A stretch of DNA of 64,000 nucleotides, taken from the NCBI GenBank assembly GCA_039654915.1, contig CM077597.1, positions 87,236,001-87,300,000 on the forward strand. The letters are read 5' to 3'. This stretch comes from Aquilaria yunnanensis. Lineage: Eukaryota; Streptophyta; Magnoliopsida; Malvales; Thymelaeaceae. This document shows, piece by piece, positions 24,415-35,348 of the stretch. Positions within the stretch are counted from its first letter, which is position 1, and each line of letters starts with the position of its first letter. The position numbers and the translations under genes were made by a program. The notes beneath the pieces are model-generated. The model did not search any database and had not been told where the DNA came from. It saw nothing but the letters and a program-made list of their open reading frames with translations.

Positions 24415-25227
24415 TTGAAAAGTGAAACCATTCATCACGACAGCAAGGAAGCATGGGTTGATTATTTCAAGAACATCACCGAATTCCAAATTGAATGGAG
24501 AGCCCCCTGGTCTACCTCCACCCGCGTTGTCTACCGTTGCGGCAATTGCCCGTGGGTTCCTCTCTTAGGTATATGGGGAGGAACAAGTTATGCCCCAGCT
24601 CAAGTACGAAAACAATTTGGGTCCATGCAATTTATACCCATGACGCATAATCTGAGTAAGTTGGAATTTTCACACGAAGATCCAAATTCAAATAAGCTCG
24701 CAATGGGTATTTCAGTTGCGTGGAAAAGAATTTTCATATTGAAGTCGGGGCCTATTATTTCTCCCACTGCTTATTATAAATCGAGAAATAACCGGAAGGA
24801 AGGAATAGTTCTATCTGAAGAGGTCATCAGAAAATTGGCAAAAAGAGAGTTGGAGAAAGAACTAGAGGAAGAAAAGGAGAAGAACAAGAGGATGCTCCTT
24901 GACATGCAACAGCTCGGTCACAAAACACAACTCCTCGAAGAGAAAGTTGAATACCAAAAACAAGTCATCTCCCAATTGGTTGATGAAACCGATCAAAAAG
25001 AGATGAGAGTCAGATACTGGGAAGATCAATACAGATTTTCTCAAGATCAATTGCAAACATTTTTAGTAGAAGTCAGAAAAGTTACAGAACAAGCCCAACT
25101 AATGGGCGAAGAAGCCAAGGAGTTAGAAGAACTGAGCTGTCCTACTCCATCAGTAAATGTTCAAAGAATGATGGAGTTCATATCTAAGGCCAGAAAGCAG
25201 TATTGTACTTTGGGTCGTTTCTTTTAA
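24415..25227 (+). CDS. Ogre ORF1 protein, N-terminally truncated
   Basis: The frame is open from about 24277 but has no ATG before the domain; the given start is a TTG, so the true start (or an upstream exon) is uncertain. Residues about 40-105 (VPLLGIWGGTSYAPAQVRKQFGSMQFIP) match the plant DUF7745/plant-mobile-domain-like proteins encoded as ORF1 in Ogre elements. Residues about 140-240 are a Lys/Glu-rich coiled coil (REL-KEL-EEE heptads). The family's long N-terminal part is missing, so this is probably an internally deleted version. The gene is absent from Ogre-2. The molecular function of Ogre ORF1 is unknown. Confidence 0.65.
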   Translation: MKSETIHHDSKEAWVDYFKNITEFQIEWRAPWSTSTRVVYRCGNCPWVPLLGIWGGTSYAPAQVRKQFGSMQFIPMTHNLSKLEFSHEDPNSNKLAMGISVAWKRIFILKSGPIISPTAYYKSRNNRKEGIVLSEEVIRKLAKRELEKELEEEKEKNKRMLLDMQQLGHKTQLLEEKVEYQKQVISQLVDETDQKEMRVRYWEDQYRFSQDQLQTFLVEVRKVTEQAQLMGEEAKELEELSCPTPSVNVQRMMEFISKARKQYCTLGRFF

Positions 25228-25414
25228 ATAAACCTTTGCTGAATGTAATTGAGAAACTCCATTATAGTTCTTCGTTCACCAAGTATTTACAATATTCATG
25301 CATGCATCCATCACATCAATCATACACACATAGAATCTAATAAAATAAATATTCCTTTAAAAGGGTAAAATTGGACCTCAACACCGATATTCAACTCGAC
25401 TCCAAACAAGATTA
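25228..25414 (+). other. spacer between ORF1 and gag
   Basis: Contains GCATGCATCC and a purine-rich end. The same spacer is recognisable in Ogre-2 (about 54036-54170), although ORF1 itself is gone there. Confidence 0.5.
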
Positions 25415-28400
25415 ATGGCAGAACAAGCCGAAGGACGTCTCATGGAGATGGAGTCCAAGATTGAAAGTATGTCAGAACAGATGAAACAATTGATGGAATT
25501 AATCAAAGGGAAAGCAACTCAAGTCCCCATCAAAGAAGTACAAGATCCCACTTATCCCCCGGGATTCACCCCGCAACGAGTCTCAGTCCAAGAAAACCTG
25601 TTTCAAGAATCAGGACCCTCTGCTAGTGTTCACCTGAAACAAGACACTGTACAGGAAGAGAAGAAGACATTACCAAAAGATGAAGCAGAATCTCAAAAAA
25701 TCGAGACAATAGAGAAAAGACTGAGAGCCATTGAAGGAGGCACTATATTCGGATCCCTTTCAGTGGATGACCTCTGCTTAGTGCCAGACGTCGTAATCCC
25801 TTCAGATTTTAAGGTGCCAGATTTCATAAAATACGATGGAACGAGTGATCCCATCACTCACATCACTTTGTTTCTCAGAAAACTACAACCACTTACCAAA
25901 GATGAGAAGGTGTGGATCGCACTTTTTTAGGAAAGTCTCACAAAATCAGCATTACAGTGGTATCTAAGCCAAGGTCCAAGAAACATAAAAACTTGGAATG
26001 ACCTTGCTCAGGCCTTCATCGGCAACTATAAACATGTTATGGACTTAGCTCCGGATCGCCAAACTCTCCAAAACATGGAGAAGAAAAAAACAGAAACTTT
26101 TAAGGAATACGCCCAACGATGGAGGGACTTAGCTGCACAAGTACAGCCACCCATGACAGAAAGAGAAATGGTCACTTTGTTTGTCCAGACACTGAAATAC
26201 CCATATTATGACAAACTTATTGGCAATGCGGCAACTAACTTCTCCGACGTAGTCATGTCTGGAGAAAGGATCGAGCATGGTATCAGGACCGGGAAGATTA
26301 CTGAGTCCTTTAGTGATCCTATGAAAAGAGGAGGACCATCCAGAAGAAAAGATGAAGAAATACAACAAATCGGACGAGGAAGAGGGATTCCCCTCGTGGG
26401 TACCGTGGCTACCGGACCTCGCCTATCCTATTCTGCCAACAGGCCCAATTATTATCCTACCAATAGGCCCAATGATTATCCTCCAAATAGGCCCAGTGAT
26501 TATCTTCCCAATAGACCCAACAATTATCCTCTCAACAGGCCTAATCAGTTACGGCCACCTGTTCCGACTCCTCCAATGCCTGCACCAAGACCAAGAGAAA
26601 TTTTCGCACCGATTCCCATGACTTATACTGAGTTATATCCAAAACTCATCCAGAGCCAACTCATTCACCCAATTCCCACAAGGCCATTCGAACCCCCATA
26701 TCCAACATGGTATGACCCTAAACTAAATTGCCCATATCATGATGGTGCCGTGGGCCACGGACTCGAAAATTGCATAGCATTGAAGCGTATAGTCCAACAA
26801 TTAATTGAGTCAAAGTGGTTGGACTTTTCCGATGAACCAAACGTCACTCATAATCCATTGCCTCCTCATCAAGCCAAACCAGTCAATATGATGGAAGAAT
26901 ACTGGCCGATGAAGAAAACAGTCAATGATATCATAACCCCTCTTAAGCATGTATATTCATGCCTTGTGAAAGAAGGGATTATCATAGGAAAGTCTTCTGG
27001 AAATAAAGAAGTCGAGCATGAGGAATGGTGCAACTTCCATAACAGTAAGAGTCATTCTATCCAAGAATGCCCAGAATTCCGTAAAAGTCTACAAAGTCTC
27101 ATGGACTCCTCCCAAATCATCGTTTTTATGTCAGATAAAGAGGATGACGTGAATGTGATAATTAAAGAACAAGAAGTCAATATCATGCCAAGGCCACTAG
27201 TCATTCCAATCTCAAAATCTGCTCTCAAGCCTTTAAGAATTCAAGTTCCAAAGCCATTCCCGTACAAATCAGACAAAACTGTTCCATGGAACTATGGCTA
27301 TACTTCTAACATCACATCAACTCTGTTAGAAGTTGGGGGCATGACTAGAAGTGGTCGGTGTTATTCTCCCGAGCAAATGAACAAGCTCCAACAAGAGAAG
27401 AATGTTACGGATCCAGCAAATGGACCTATTAACACATCTAAAGAGCAAGAGATACCTCGAGCAGTAACAGATGAACAAGCTACTGAGTTTCTCAAACTCA
27501 TAAAGCAAAGTGAATACAGCATCGTGAAGCAGTTGAACCGTCTGCCAGCAAAGATCTCCATACTTTCATTGCTCTTAAGTTCTGATGCCCATCGAGAAGC
27601 TCTTCTCAAAGTCCTGAATAAGGCTTATGTTGAACAAGATATCTCCGTGAACAACTTTGACCACCTTGTCAACAACATCGCGGCACAAAATCTCATCACA
27701 TTCACTGACGATGAGATACCAGCAGAAGGAAGGGGTCACTCTAAGGCTCTACATATTTCGATTAAATACAAAGATCGGATTATGGCTAGAGTTCTGATCG
27801 ACAATGGATCAGCTCTAAATGTAATGCCATTAGAAACTTTACATAAGATCGGTTTAGACCCATCACACCTCAACAACAGTCATATTGTTGTTCGAGCATT
27901 TGACGGAACAAAGAGAGATGTGGTTGGAGAAATAGAGCTACCAATTGGGATTGGTCCCTGTCTTTTCCATATCACATTCCAAGTCATGGACATTTCTCCA
28001 TCTTATACTTGTCTACTGGGAAGACCATGGATCCATATGGCTGGAGCAATTCCTTCCTCATTACATCAAAAAATGAAATTCATCATTGAAGGAAAGATAA
28101 TCACAGTCTTTGCTGAAGAAGACATTCTGCTATCTAGACCTGCGGATGCTCAATATGTTGAGGTCAATGAAAATATACCTGATTGCTCCTTCAGGTCTTT
28201 TGAGATTGTCAATGCTGCTTATGTCAGTGAATATGGAGAAGAACCCATTCCTAACATCTCTAAAACAAGTCGCATGGTCGCCAAACTCATGATAAAAGGA
28301 GGATACTCACCGGGGTTAGGTTTGGGACAAGATTTACAAGGAATCCCAGAGCCATTGAAAATATCCGCAAATGAAGGGAAATACGGCCTAGGCTTCACAC

Positions 28401-28726
28401 CGACAAGACATGATAAAATGAAGGCAATAGCTGAAAAAAGAGAAAAGAGGATTGCACGATTAACAGGGCATCCTCTCCAGGAAAGAAATCTGGATATCCC
28501 TGAAATCACCGAAACGTTCGTGAGTGGTGGTCTCATTCCGAAAAATGACAATGAAGGCAAGCTGACTATCAACATCAACAAGTCTTTTGAAAGTCTTTCT
28601 ATTCAGGCAATCATCAGCGATTCACCTGAAGAGGAGGAGCTCATTCAACCTTCTGGCCCACGGGATGTGCTGAACAATTGGGAGGCGATAGAACTGCCTG
28701 TTATAATTGAAAGCTTTCCAAAGTAA
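25415..28726 (+). pseudogene. Ogre-1 gag-protease with one in-frame amber codon
   Basis: Starts MAEQAEGRLMEMESK with a short coiled coil. The capsid-like gag domain spans about 115-290 (VPDFIKYDGTSDPITH...WRDLAAQVQPPMTE). A TAG at 25928-25930 interrupts it; the frame continues unchanged on the far side, consistent with CAG to TAG. Then come five NRPN(x)YP-type repeats, a Cys/His segment CPYHDGAVGHGLENC, a second one CNFHNSKSHSIQEC, the protease active site LIDNGSALNVMP (Asn in place of Ser/Thr after Asp), and a G-patch GGYSPGLGLGQDLQG near the end. The last codons overlap a splice donor leading to pol. Confidence 0.9.
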
Positions 28727-28925
28727 TCTAATAGTAAAAACCTCCTAAAGAAAGGTTCAATCAATAGGGTGTAGTCTTTGTTTAAGTGAACCTTTTAGTT
28801 ATTGTTTTTTATTCCAATAAAGTTGTGATTTATGCACATTGTAAATAAAGTACCAGTTTGCATCCATCTCATTCGTGCCATTTTTTTTTTCTCTCTTCTC
28901 TTTCTTTTCTCTCTGGATAATGCAG
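28723..28925 (+). other. candidate intron joining gag-pro to pol (203 nt)
   Basis: Donor GTAATC overlaps the gag-pro stop codon. The acceptor follows a long T/C tract and reads AATGCAG. Removal puts the protease frame exactly in phase with the ATG at 28957 and the RT frame. The equivalent 190-nt interval in Ogre-2 behaves the same way. An intron at this position is a known Ogre trait. Confidence 0.85.
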
Positions 28926-31900
28926 ACCCAAAACTCTCTTTGATGACAATGAAAGAATGAACTTTGATAATCCTGTAAACACTACCGACTCGGATGACGA
29001 AGATCTTCAAGTATCTCCTGAGCTATTAAAAATGATTGAGCGAGATGAAAAAGAAAGAGCAACAAGTCAAGAACCAACTGAGGTATTCAACCTGGGAGAT
29101 AGTCAGGATGTAAAAGAAGTCAAGATTGGCACTTTATTCCCTCCTGAAGAAAAAGAAGAATTAGTCCATTTATTGAAAGAATATGTGGATGTATTCGCTT
29201 GGTCATACCAAGATATGCCTGGCTTAAGCTCAGACATAGTACTACACAAAATACCTTTGAAGCCTGGGGCGAAGCCTGTCAGACAGAAGTTATGAAGATT
29301 AAAGCCGGAGTTAATCTTAAGAGTAAAAGACGAGATTCGAAAGCTGTGGGATGCAGGATTTCTTGGGGTCGCTGAATATACAGAATGGGTGGTTAACATT
29401 GTCCCAGTCGAAAAGAAAGAAAGTGGGAAACTAAGAGTTTGTCAGGACTACCGGCCTTTGAACGAAGCCAGTCCTAAAGATAACTTCCCACTTCCTCATA
29501 TTGATACACTGGTGGATAATACCGCAGGAAACTCCTACTTTTCCTTCATGGATGGTTTTTCTGGATACAATCAAATCAAACTTGATCCAGATGACATGAT
29601 AAAAACTGCTTTTATTACCCTTTGGGGTACCTTCTACTATAAGGTGATGCCTTTCGGGTTAAAGAATGCTGGTGCTACATATCAAAGAGCCATGGTCACG
29701 TTGTTCCATGACATGATGCATAAAGAAATTGAAGTATATGTGGACGACATGATCACCAAAACTTTCACTGCTGGGGGGCATCTAAAAGTGCTAAGAAAAC
29801 TATTCGATAGACTTCGCAAATATCAATTGAAGTTGAATCCTGCCAAATGTACTTTTGGAGCCTCTTCAGGAAAGTTATTGGGTTTCATAGTCAGCAAGGA
29901 CGGGATTCGAGTTGACCCGAGTAAAGTCAAAGCGATACAAGAAATGCAACCCCCGAAGACTCCAAAACAAGTAAGAAGTTTTCTGGGTAGAATCAACTTC
30001 ATAGCAAGGTTCATATCACAATTGACGTCCAAGTGTGAACCGCTTTTCAAATCACTAAATAAGAACAATCCGATTGAGTGGAATAACGAATGCCAAGAAA
30101 CGTTCGAGAAAATCAAACGATATCTATCAAATCCACCAGTCTTGATACCACCTCGATCCGGAGAACCGTTGATTCTATATTTATCCATACAGGATTCTTC
30201 ATTAGGATCCGTATTGGGTCAACGTGATGAGACAAGCAAGAAGGAGCATGCAATTTACTATTTGAGCAAAAAGCTTACCACATATGAAGCTAAATACTCA
30301 ATAGTAGAAAAGTCCTGTTGTGCCCTTGCATGGGTAGCACATCGACTACGACACTACATGCTCAACAACACAACATTACTGATCTCCAAGACTGACCCCA
30401 TTAAGTACATTTTCGAGAAACCCGCTTTATCAGGCAGGATTGCAAAATGGCAAATGCTGTTATCTGAATACGACATACAGTATGTCACCCAAAAGGCCGT
30501 AAAAGGAAGTGTGATCGCTGAATATCTGGCTGATAGAGCATTGGAGGATTATGAGCCCATGAGAATGGACTTTCCTGATGGAGATATAATGACGATAGAA
30601 CAGGAAGTCGATGAAGAAAATGAAACATGGAAAATGGCATTCGATGGAGCATCTAATGCTTTGGGACAAGGGATCGGAGCTATACTCATCTCTCCAAGCG
30701 GAGAGCAGTTTCCCCTCACAGCAAAAATTACATTTCCTTGTACCAACAATATAGTAGAGTATGAAGCATGTGCTATGGGACTCCAAATGGCATTGGATTT
30801 GAAAGTGCGAGATCTCCGAGTCTATGGGGATTCCGCATTAGTCATATATCAAATCAATGGAGAATGGGAGACAAGAGATTCAAAATTAATCCCTTACCAA
30901 AAGCTTATAATAGACATGACTCGAAGATTTAACAATATAAGTTTCCATCATCTTCCAAGGGAAGATAATCAAATCCCAGACGCTTTAGCTACTTTGGCTG
31001 CTATGTACAAGATAAGCGACCCTGAGCATACTCCTGTGTTCGAGATGAAAATAATAGATTCTCCAGCTTATTGCATGAGCATCGAAGAAGAATTGGATGG
31101 AAAGCCTTGGTATCATGATATCAAGAAATACCTCCAAGAACGAACATATCCACTAGAAGCATCAGAAAATGACAAGAAATTTCTACGAAGATTGTCAATG
31201 AGTTTTCTTTTAAACCTAGACATACTCTACAAGAAAACCCCAGACTCGATGCTACTTCGCTGTGTAGATACTCATGAAGCACGAAAGATCATGGAAGAAG
31301 TTCATTCTGGAATATGTGGAGCACACACTAGTGGTCATACCATGGCAAGACAAATAATGAGGGCTGGCTACTATTGGCTCACATTGGAAAGTGATTGTAT
31401 TAATCACGTGAGAAAATGTCACAAATGTCAAATATATGCCGACAAGATCCAAGCTCCACCCACCCCTCTTAATGTAACAGCAATACCTTGGCCTTTTGCC
31501 ATGTGGGGAATTGACGTCATTGGAGCCATTACCCCTAAAGCTTCCAATGGTCACAAATTCATCCTAGTGGCAATTGACTACTTCACTAAATGGGTAGAAG
31601 CTATGTCATATGCAAGTGTGACTCAAAAGGTGGTATGCCGGTTCATTAAGAAAGAAATCATTTGTCGCTATGGGCCGCCGGAATGTATCATCTCAGACAA
31701 TGCCACGAACCTGAACAATGCAATGATGCAGACTTTGTGCCGGCAGTTCAAAATCAAACATCTCAATTCGGCACCTTATCGACCAATGATGAATGGTGCA
31801 GTAGAAGCGGCCAATAAAAATATCAAGAGAATTGTTGAAAAGATGATCGTCACTTACAAGGACTGGCATGAGATGTTACCTTTTGCACTACATGCTTATA

Positions 31901-32355
31901 GAACTTCTACCCGTACTTCTACTGGAGCAACACCTTTTTCTCTGGTATACGGTATGGAGGCTGTATTGCCCATCGAAGTTGAAATTCCTTCATTAAGGGT
32001 ACTAATGGATACTCAATTAAGAGAAGCAGAATGGGTCAAAGCTAGATACGAGCAATTAAATCTAATTGATGAAAGAAGAATGATAGCCCTCTGCCATGGG
32101 CAACTTTATCAAAGAAGGATGATTCGTTCTTACAACAAAAAGGTTCGCCCACGACAATTTCACGAGGGTGACATAGTGCTCAAGAACATTTTACCCATGC
32201 AACATGATTCAAGAGGAAAATGGACACCAAATTATGACGGGCCATATGTCGTGAAGAAAGCATTTTCAGGAGGGGCACTAATTCTGACAGAAATGGATGG
32301 ACGAGAATTACCGAAGCCAGTAAATTCGGATGCAGTAAAGAAATACTTTGCATAA
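28926..32355 (+). pseudogene. Ogre-1 RT - RNase H - archaeal RNase H - integrase, one nonsense codon
   Basis: The exon starts at 28926 after splicing; the first ATG is 28957. A TGA at 29293-29295 stands where Ogre-2 has CGA. Order: RT with YVDDM (about 29740); Ty3-type RNase H (LGSVLGQRD...AIYYLSKKL); a second, archaeal-type RNase H (MAFDGASN, EYEACA, GDSALV, NQIPDALA); integrase HHCC (CHKCQIYAD), D,D,E at GIDVIGAI, ISDNATN and NGAVEAAN; and a C-terminal GPY/F-like NYDGPYVVKK. No chromodomain. Dual RNase H and lack of chromodomain mark the Tat lineage. Confidence 0.93.
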
Positions 32356-33698
32356 TGAAGAAATTTTCAAACAGAAGGGGAGAAGTGGATACAGGGTTAC
32401 CAAAGTTTATTTGATCAAAGTTGTCAAAGAGAGCTTTCTTCTCTTTCACTTTCATTATCTATCTGTACCCAAGATTTTCATATTACCCATAAATAAAAAG
32501 CCAATTCTCTTTAGCTTGCCTTTGATTCTCACGTTCAAAATGCTAAAGTCGCTTCTATCCAGTTCTTTTCCTTCAAATCTCACATTCCTACTAGCCTTAA
32601 GTGTGCAATAAATTGTGACTTTTGAAGGAAGAATAGTAATAATTAAAACTAAAAAAAAAAAAAAACAAAGACCGTAGATTACTTTGATAAGCTTTATGAA
32701 TTAAAACAGATAAGATTGAGGTCCTGCTTTGCGAGCGGCACAGAACACAGGCTAACAAAGAAGAAGGAGTAACAAATCTTTGGGAGATAGCCTTGGTGGT
32801 GGCCTGAATGATCGCTTCAAAAGTCTTAACATGTCCATGTCAGCAAGAAAGAATCATACTCACGAATATCTCAACAGGGACAATTATCCAGAGAGGCATA
32901 AAGTACGAGGCGGACATTAAGGAAATTGAAGCCAAAATTTAAGAACAAATCAAGGAAAGAAGATTTTTGAAAAGAGTTAGGCTTTTGAGACAATGGACAA
33001 TAGCTGGAAAGCGAGAGAATGAACAACAGCTGGAAAGCGAAACAATGGACAACAGTTGGAAAGCATAAAGAGATTCAACGATAGAAGGCAATTACAAAGA
33101 GGATCTAGTAAAGCAAAGATATAAAAAAATAAATCCATCAGTTACACATGCTCTGCATTCATGCATTTCACATCATGCATGCATGGCATACAGAACAAGG
33201 ATCAAATGGGAAGCGTATCCACCGCACAGTCACAGCAGTATAAGCTGACGTCTCAGTGACATCCGTTTTTACCAATCTACCGCTGGATGCATAGCTGATA
33301 TAGTGGACCCAGCCCCATCAGCAATTCAAGGATAAAGTAGACAATATTGTCAAAATCCTGGTAATCAATTCAATAATCGAGGCTACACCGGGATGGACAG
33401 AATTGACGTTAGCTTAGCGGTATCCAAGATAAGAAATAGCTATGGTCAAAGATAAGCGCGGATATTGAGAAATATTGTCGTCGGAAGCAGACAATGGATT
33501 CAATAATCAAGGACTGGATTAATGTCATGCCTGATGAGATATCAAAGATAAGAAATATCTATGATACTAAAATAAAGTAGGATCCACTTTTCCGGTTAAA
33601 CGGCGGATACGGTACTCCGTGACTCTCAAGTCGGTTCTCTCAGTTGCCCATAATAACTGATTCCTTCACCCCTTCTTTCTTTTACTTCCTCCTAGAAA
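32356..33698 (+). other. Ogre-1 region between pol and cargo
   Basis: No gene. It holds an A-run (32653-32665), a 27-bp minisatellite (about 32988-33070), an as-1-like TGACGTCTCAGTGACA (about 33247-33262) and two GATAAGAAAT-containing repeats (33421-33446 and 33538-33566). The last 150 bp look like the 5' UTR/promoter unit that precedes each small cargo gene. This is likely the promoter region of the cargo cluster. Confidence 0.5.
32988..33070 (+). repeat. 27-bp minisatellite, 3 copies
   Basis: Units of the form GACAATGGACAAYAGCTGGAAAGCG. Ogre-2 has four copies at about 48948-49048. Confidence 0.8.
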
Positions 33699-34247
33699 AT
33701 GGATCCTACTTTTTCCGCCTTGCGAAAGTATTTCCCTTCTCTCCCAATGAACATCCTAAAAAAGATCTACCGAGTTCGCTGTGAACGATTAAGAGCTCTG
33801 ATGCACAAAGGAATACCTGAAGATGTACGGTGGTTAATCGAAGCCAAGGTTCGTCTGGCAGGTGAAATCCCAGAGACATTTGCATCTTACATGCCTGGTG
33901 TTGGCAAAAGTTCTTATGCCAGAAAAAGAAGAGCGAAAAGATTACAAGTCTGCCATAAATGTGGTAGGTGGACTTGTAAAACTAGGTGTCGTTCTTTAGG
34001 AATGATCTCCAATAATCGAGAAGATAAAATACGGTTCATCAAGAATGGCTTGAGTAAGGACTCATTGGATGATATCCAATTGACTCTTGAGACGCATTCT
34101 TGTGGATCTGTGCAACGTGAAATTCTTGATTTATGGAGTATTTTTCATGAAGAACGAGACCGTTACAGTCCCGGGAATCTGACTTTAAACGACCCTGTTT
34201 GCCGGTTTGTAAGAAAGCTGGATGGGAAGCAGATCCTCGACTCATAG
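33699..34247 (+). CDS. cargo gene A: basic Cys-cluster protein (182 aa)
   Basis: First of three tandem paralogues. Residues 1-50 form a conserved helical N-terminus (LRKYFPSLP...RCER). At about 69-82 is a Gly-Lys-Ser-rich turn running into a basic stretch (YARKRRAKRL). A Cys cluster CX2CX4CX3C lies at C85, C88, C93, C97, then FIKNGL at 113-118 and LNDPVC near the end. Basic stretch plus Cys cluster plus following FI-x-G pattern resembles the nucleic-acid-binding cysteine-rich proteins of carla-, allexi- and vitiviruses, several of which are silencing suppressors. That assignment is inference. No signal peptide or membrane segment. The frame is intact and nearly identical in Ogre-2. Confidence 0.8.
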   Translation: MDPTFSALRKYFPSLPMNILKKIYRVRCERLRALMHKGIPEDVRWLIEAKVRLAGEIPETFASYMPGVGKSSYARKRRAKRLQVCHKCGRWTCKTRCRSLGMISNNREDKIRFIKNGLSKDSLDDIQLTLETHSCGSVQREILDLWSIFHEERDRYSPGNLTLNDPVCRFVRKLDGKQILDS

Positions 34248-34409
34248 AAGCCGTTAATGCCGTTACTGGACGTAAAACCAGTGGAAGATGTGAGCCACAG
34301 TCACAATTACTGTACATACAGTTTGTTATATTTGGAAAAATTTGCATTTTCTTTTGACAGATGTACATGCTCCCCTAAGTGTAATCGACACGTTATCCCT
34401 TTTCATCAC

Positions 34410-34416
34410 TATAAAT
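34410..34416 (+). promoter_or_regulatory. TATA box of cargo gene B
   Basis: CACTATAAATGCG, 127 bp upstream of the gene B ATG. The same context precedes gene C and both Ogre-2 counterparts. Confidence 0.6.
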
Positions 34417-34536
34417 GCGTGTTCTTCCTTCTGATTAAACAACAGATAAGATACCCCGTGACTTCTAAAGTCGGTTATTCCAGTTTCCTGCAATAACTGA
34501 TTCATTTCCCTCTTCTCTCAAATTCTTCTCTCATCA

Positions 34537-35085
34537 ATGGATTCTACTCTTTCTGTACTGCGAAAATACTTTCCTTCCCTCCCACTAAAAGTCCTTAAAA
34601 AGATCTACCTTGCTAGATGTGAAAGAATCAGAGTTTTTACACGCAAAGGCATTCCCGATAATGTGCAGTGGATAATTGAAGCTAAGGTCCGTTTGGCGGG
34701 TGAAGTTCCAGATGCATTTATGCCCCGCATGCCCGGTTTAGGTAAAAGCCGTTATGCCAAAAGGCGAAGAGCAAAGAGACTAGGCGTGTGTTATAAATGT
34801 GGACGATGGAATTGTAATACTAAATGTCGCTTTTTAGGATACATCTCCAGAAATCATGAAGATAAAAGAAAATTCATCAAGAACGGCCTGCGTAAGGAAT
34901 CTTTGGATGATATCCTATTAACTTTTGAAACACATTCTTGTGAAATAGTGCAATGGGAAATTATGGATTTATGGTGGACTTTCCGTAAAGAGCAGGATCG
35001 TTACAGTCTTGGAAATCTAACTTTTAATGACCCTGTTTGCCAGTTTGTGAGAAAACTGGATGGGAAGCAAATCCCCGACTTATGA
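34537..35085 (+). CDS. cargo gene B: basic Cys-cluster protein (182 aa)
   Basis: Paralogue of gene A with the same 182-residue length. The N-terminus is LRKYFPSLP; basic stretch YAKRRRAKRL; Cys cluster CYKCGRWNCNTKC; then KFIKNGL and FNDPVC. It is preceded by its own leader (an AACTGATTC-type segment shared with gene A) and TATA box, so it is probably transcribed separately. Compared with the Ogre-2 copy, residues 1-97 differ once, residues about 98-165 differ about twenty times, and the last 17 are identical. That points to a recombined tract. Putative RNA-binding or silencing-related role by resemblance only. Confidence 0.78.
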   Translation: MDSTLSVLRKYFPSLPLKVLKKIYLARCERIRVFTRKGIPDNVQWIIEAKVRLAGEVPDAFMPRMPGLGKSRYAKRRRAKRLGVCYKCGRWNCNTKCRFLGYISRNHEDKRKFIKNGLRKESLDDILLTFETHSCEIVQWEIMDLWWTFRKEQDRYSLGNLTFNDPVCQFVRKLDGKQIPDL

Positions 35086-35187
35086 AGGCATTAAAGCCAT
35101 TACTGGACATGAATTAGTGGAAGATGAGAGCCACAGTCATGATTGCTGTACATATAAGCTGTCATTTGTCTTTTCTTTTGGCAATAA

Positions 35188-35203
35188 TGTACTTACTTCC
35201 GTA
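35188..35203 (+). promoter_or_regulatory. palindrome upstream of cargo gene C
   Basis: ACTTAC-TTCC-GTAAGT inverted repeat 30 bp before a TATA box. Possible transcription-factor site; present in Ogre-2 too. Confidence 0.4.
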
Positions 35204-35233
35204 AGTGTAATAAACGCATTATCCTTTCATCAC

Positions 35234-35240
35234 TATAAAT
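35234..35240 (+). promoter_or_regulatory. TATA box of cargo gene C
   Basis: CACTATAAATGCG context identical to that before gene B, 115 bp upstream of the ATG at 35349. Confidence 0.6.
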
Positions 35241-35348
35241 GCGTGTTCTTCCTTCTGGATACGGTACTCCATAACTCCCAAATTCAGTTATTTCCATTTC
35301 CTACAATCACTAATTTCTTTCTTTTTCTCTTAAATGCCTCATTCATCA

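Noticed and set aside
28219..32455. Minus-strand frames across gag-pro and pol (for example 28219-28581, 29823-30188, 31252-31554)
   Set aside because: Antisense shadows of coding sequence; repeated identically in Ogre-2 only because the coding strand is conserved.
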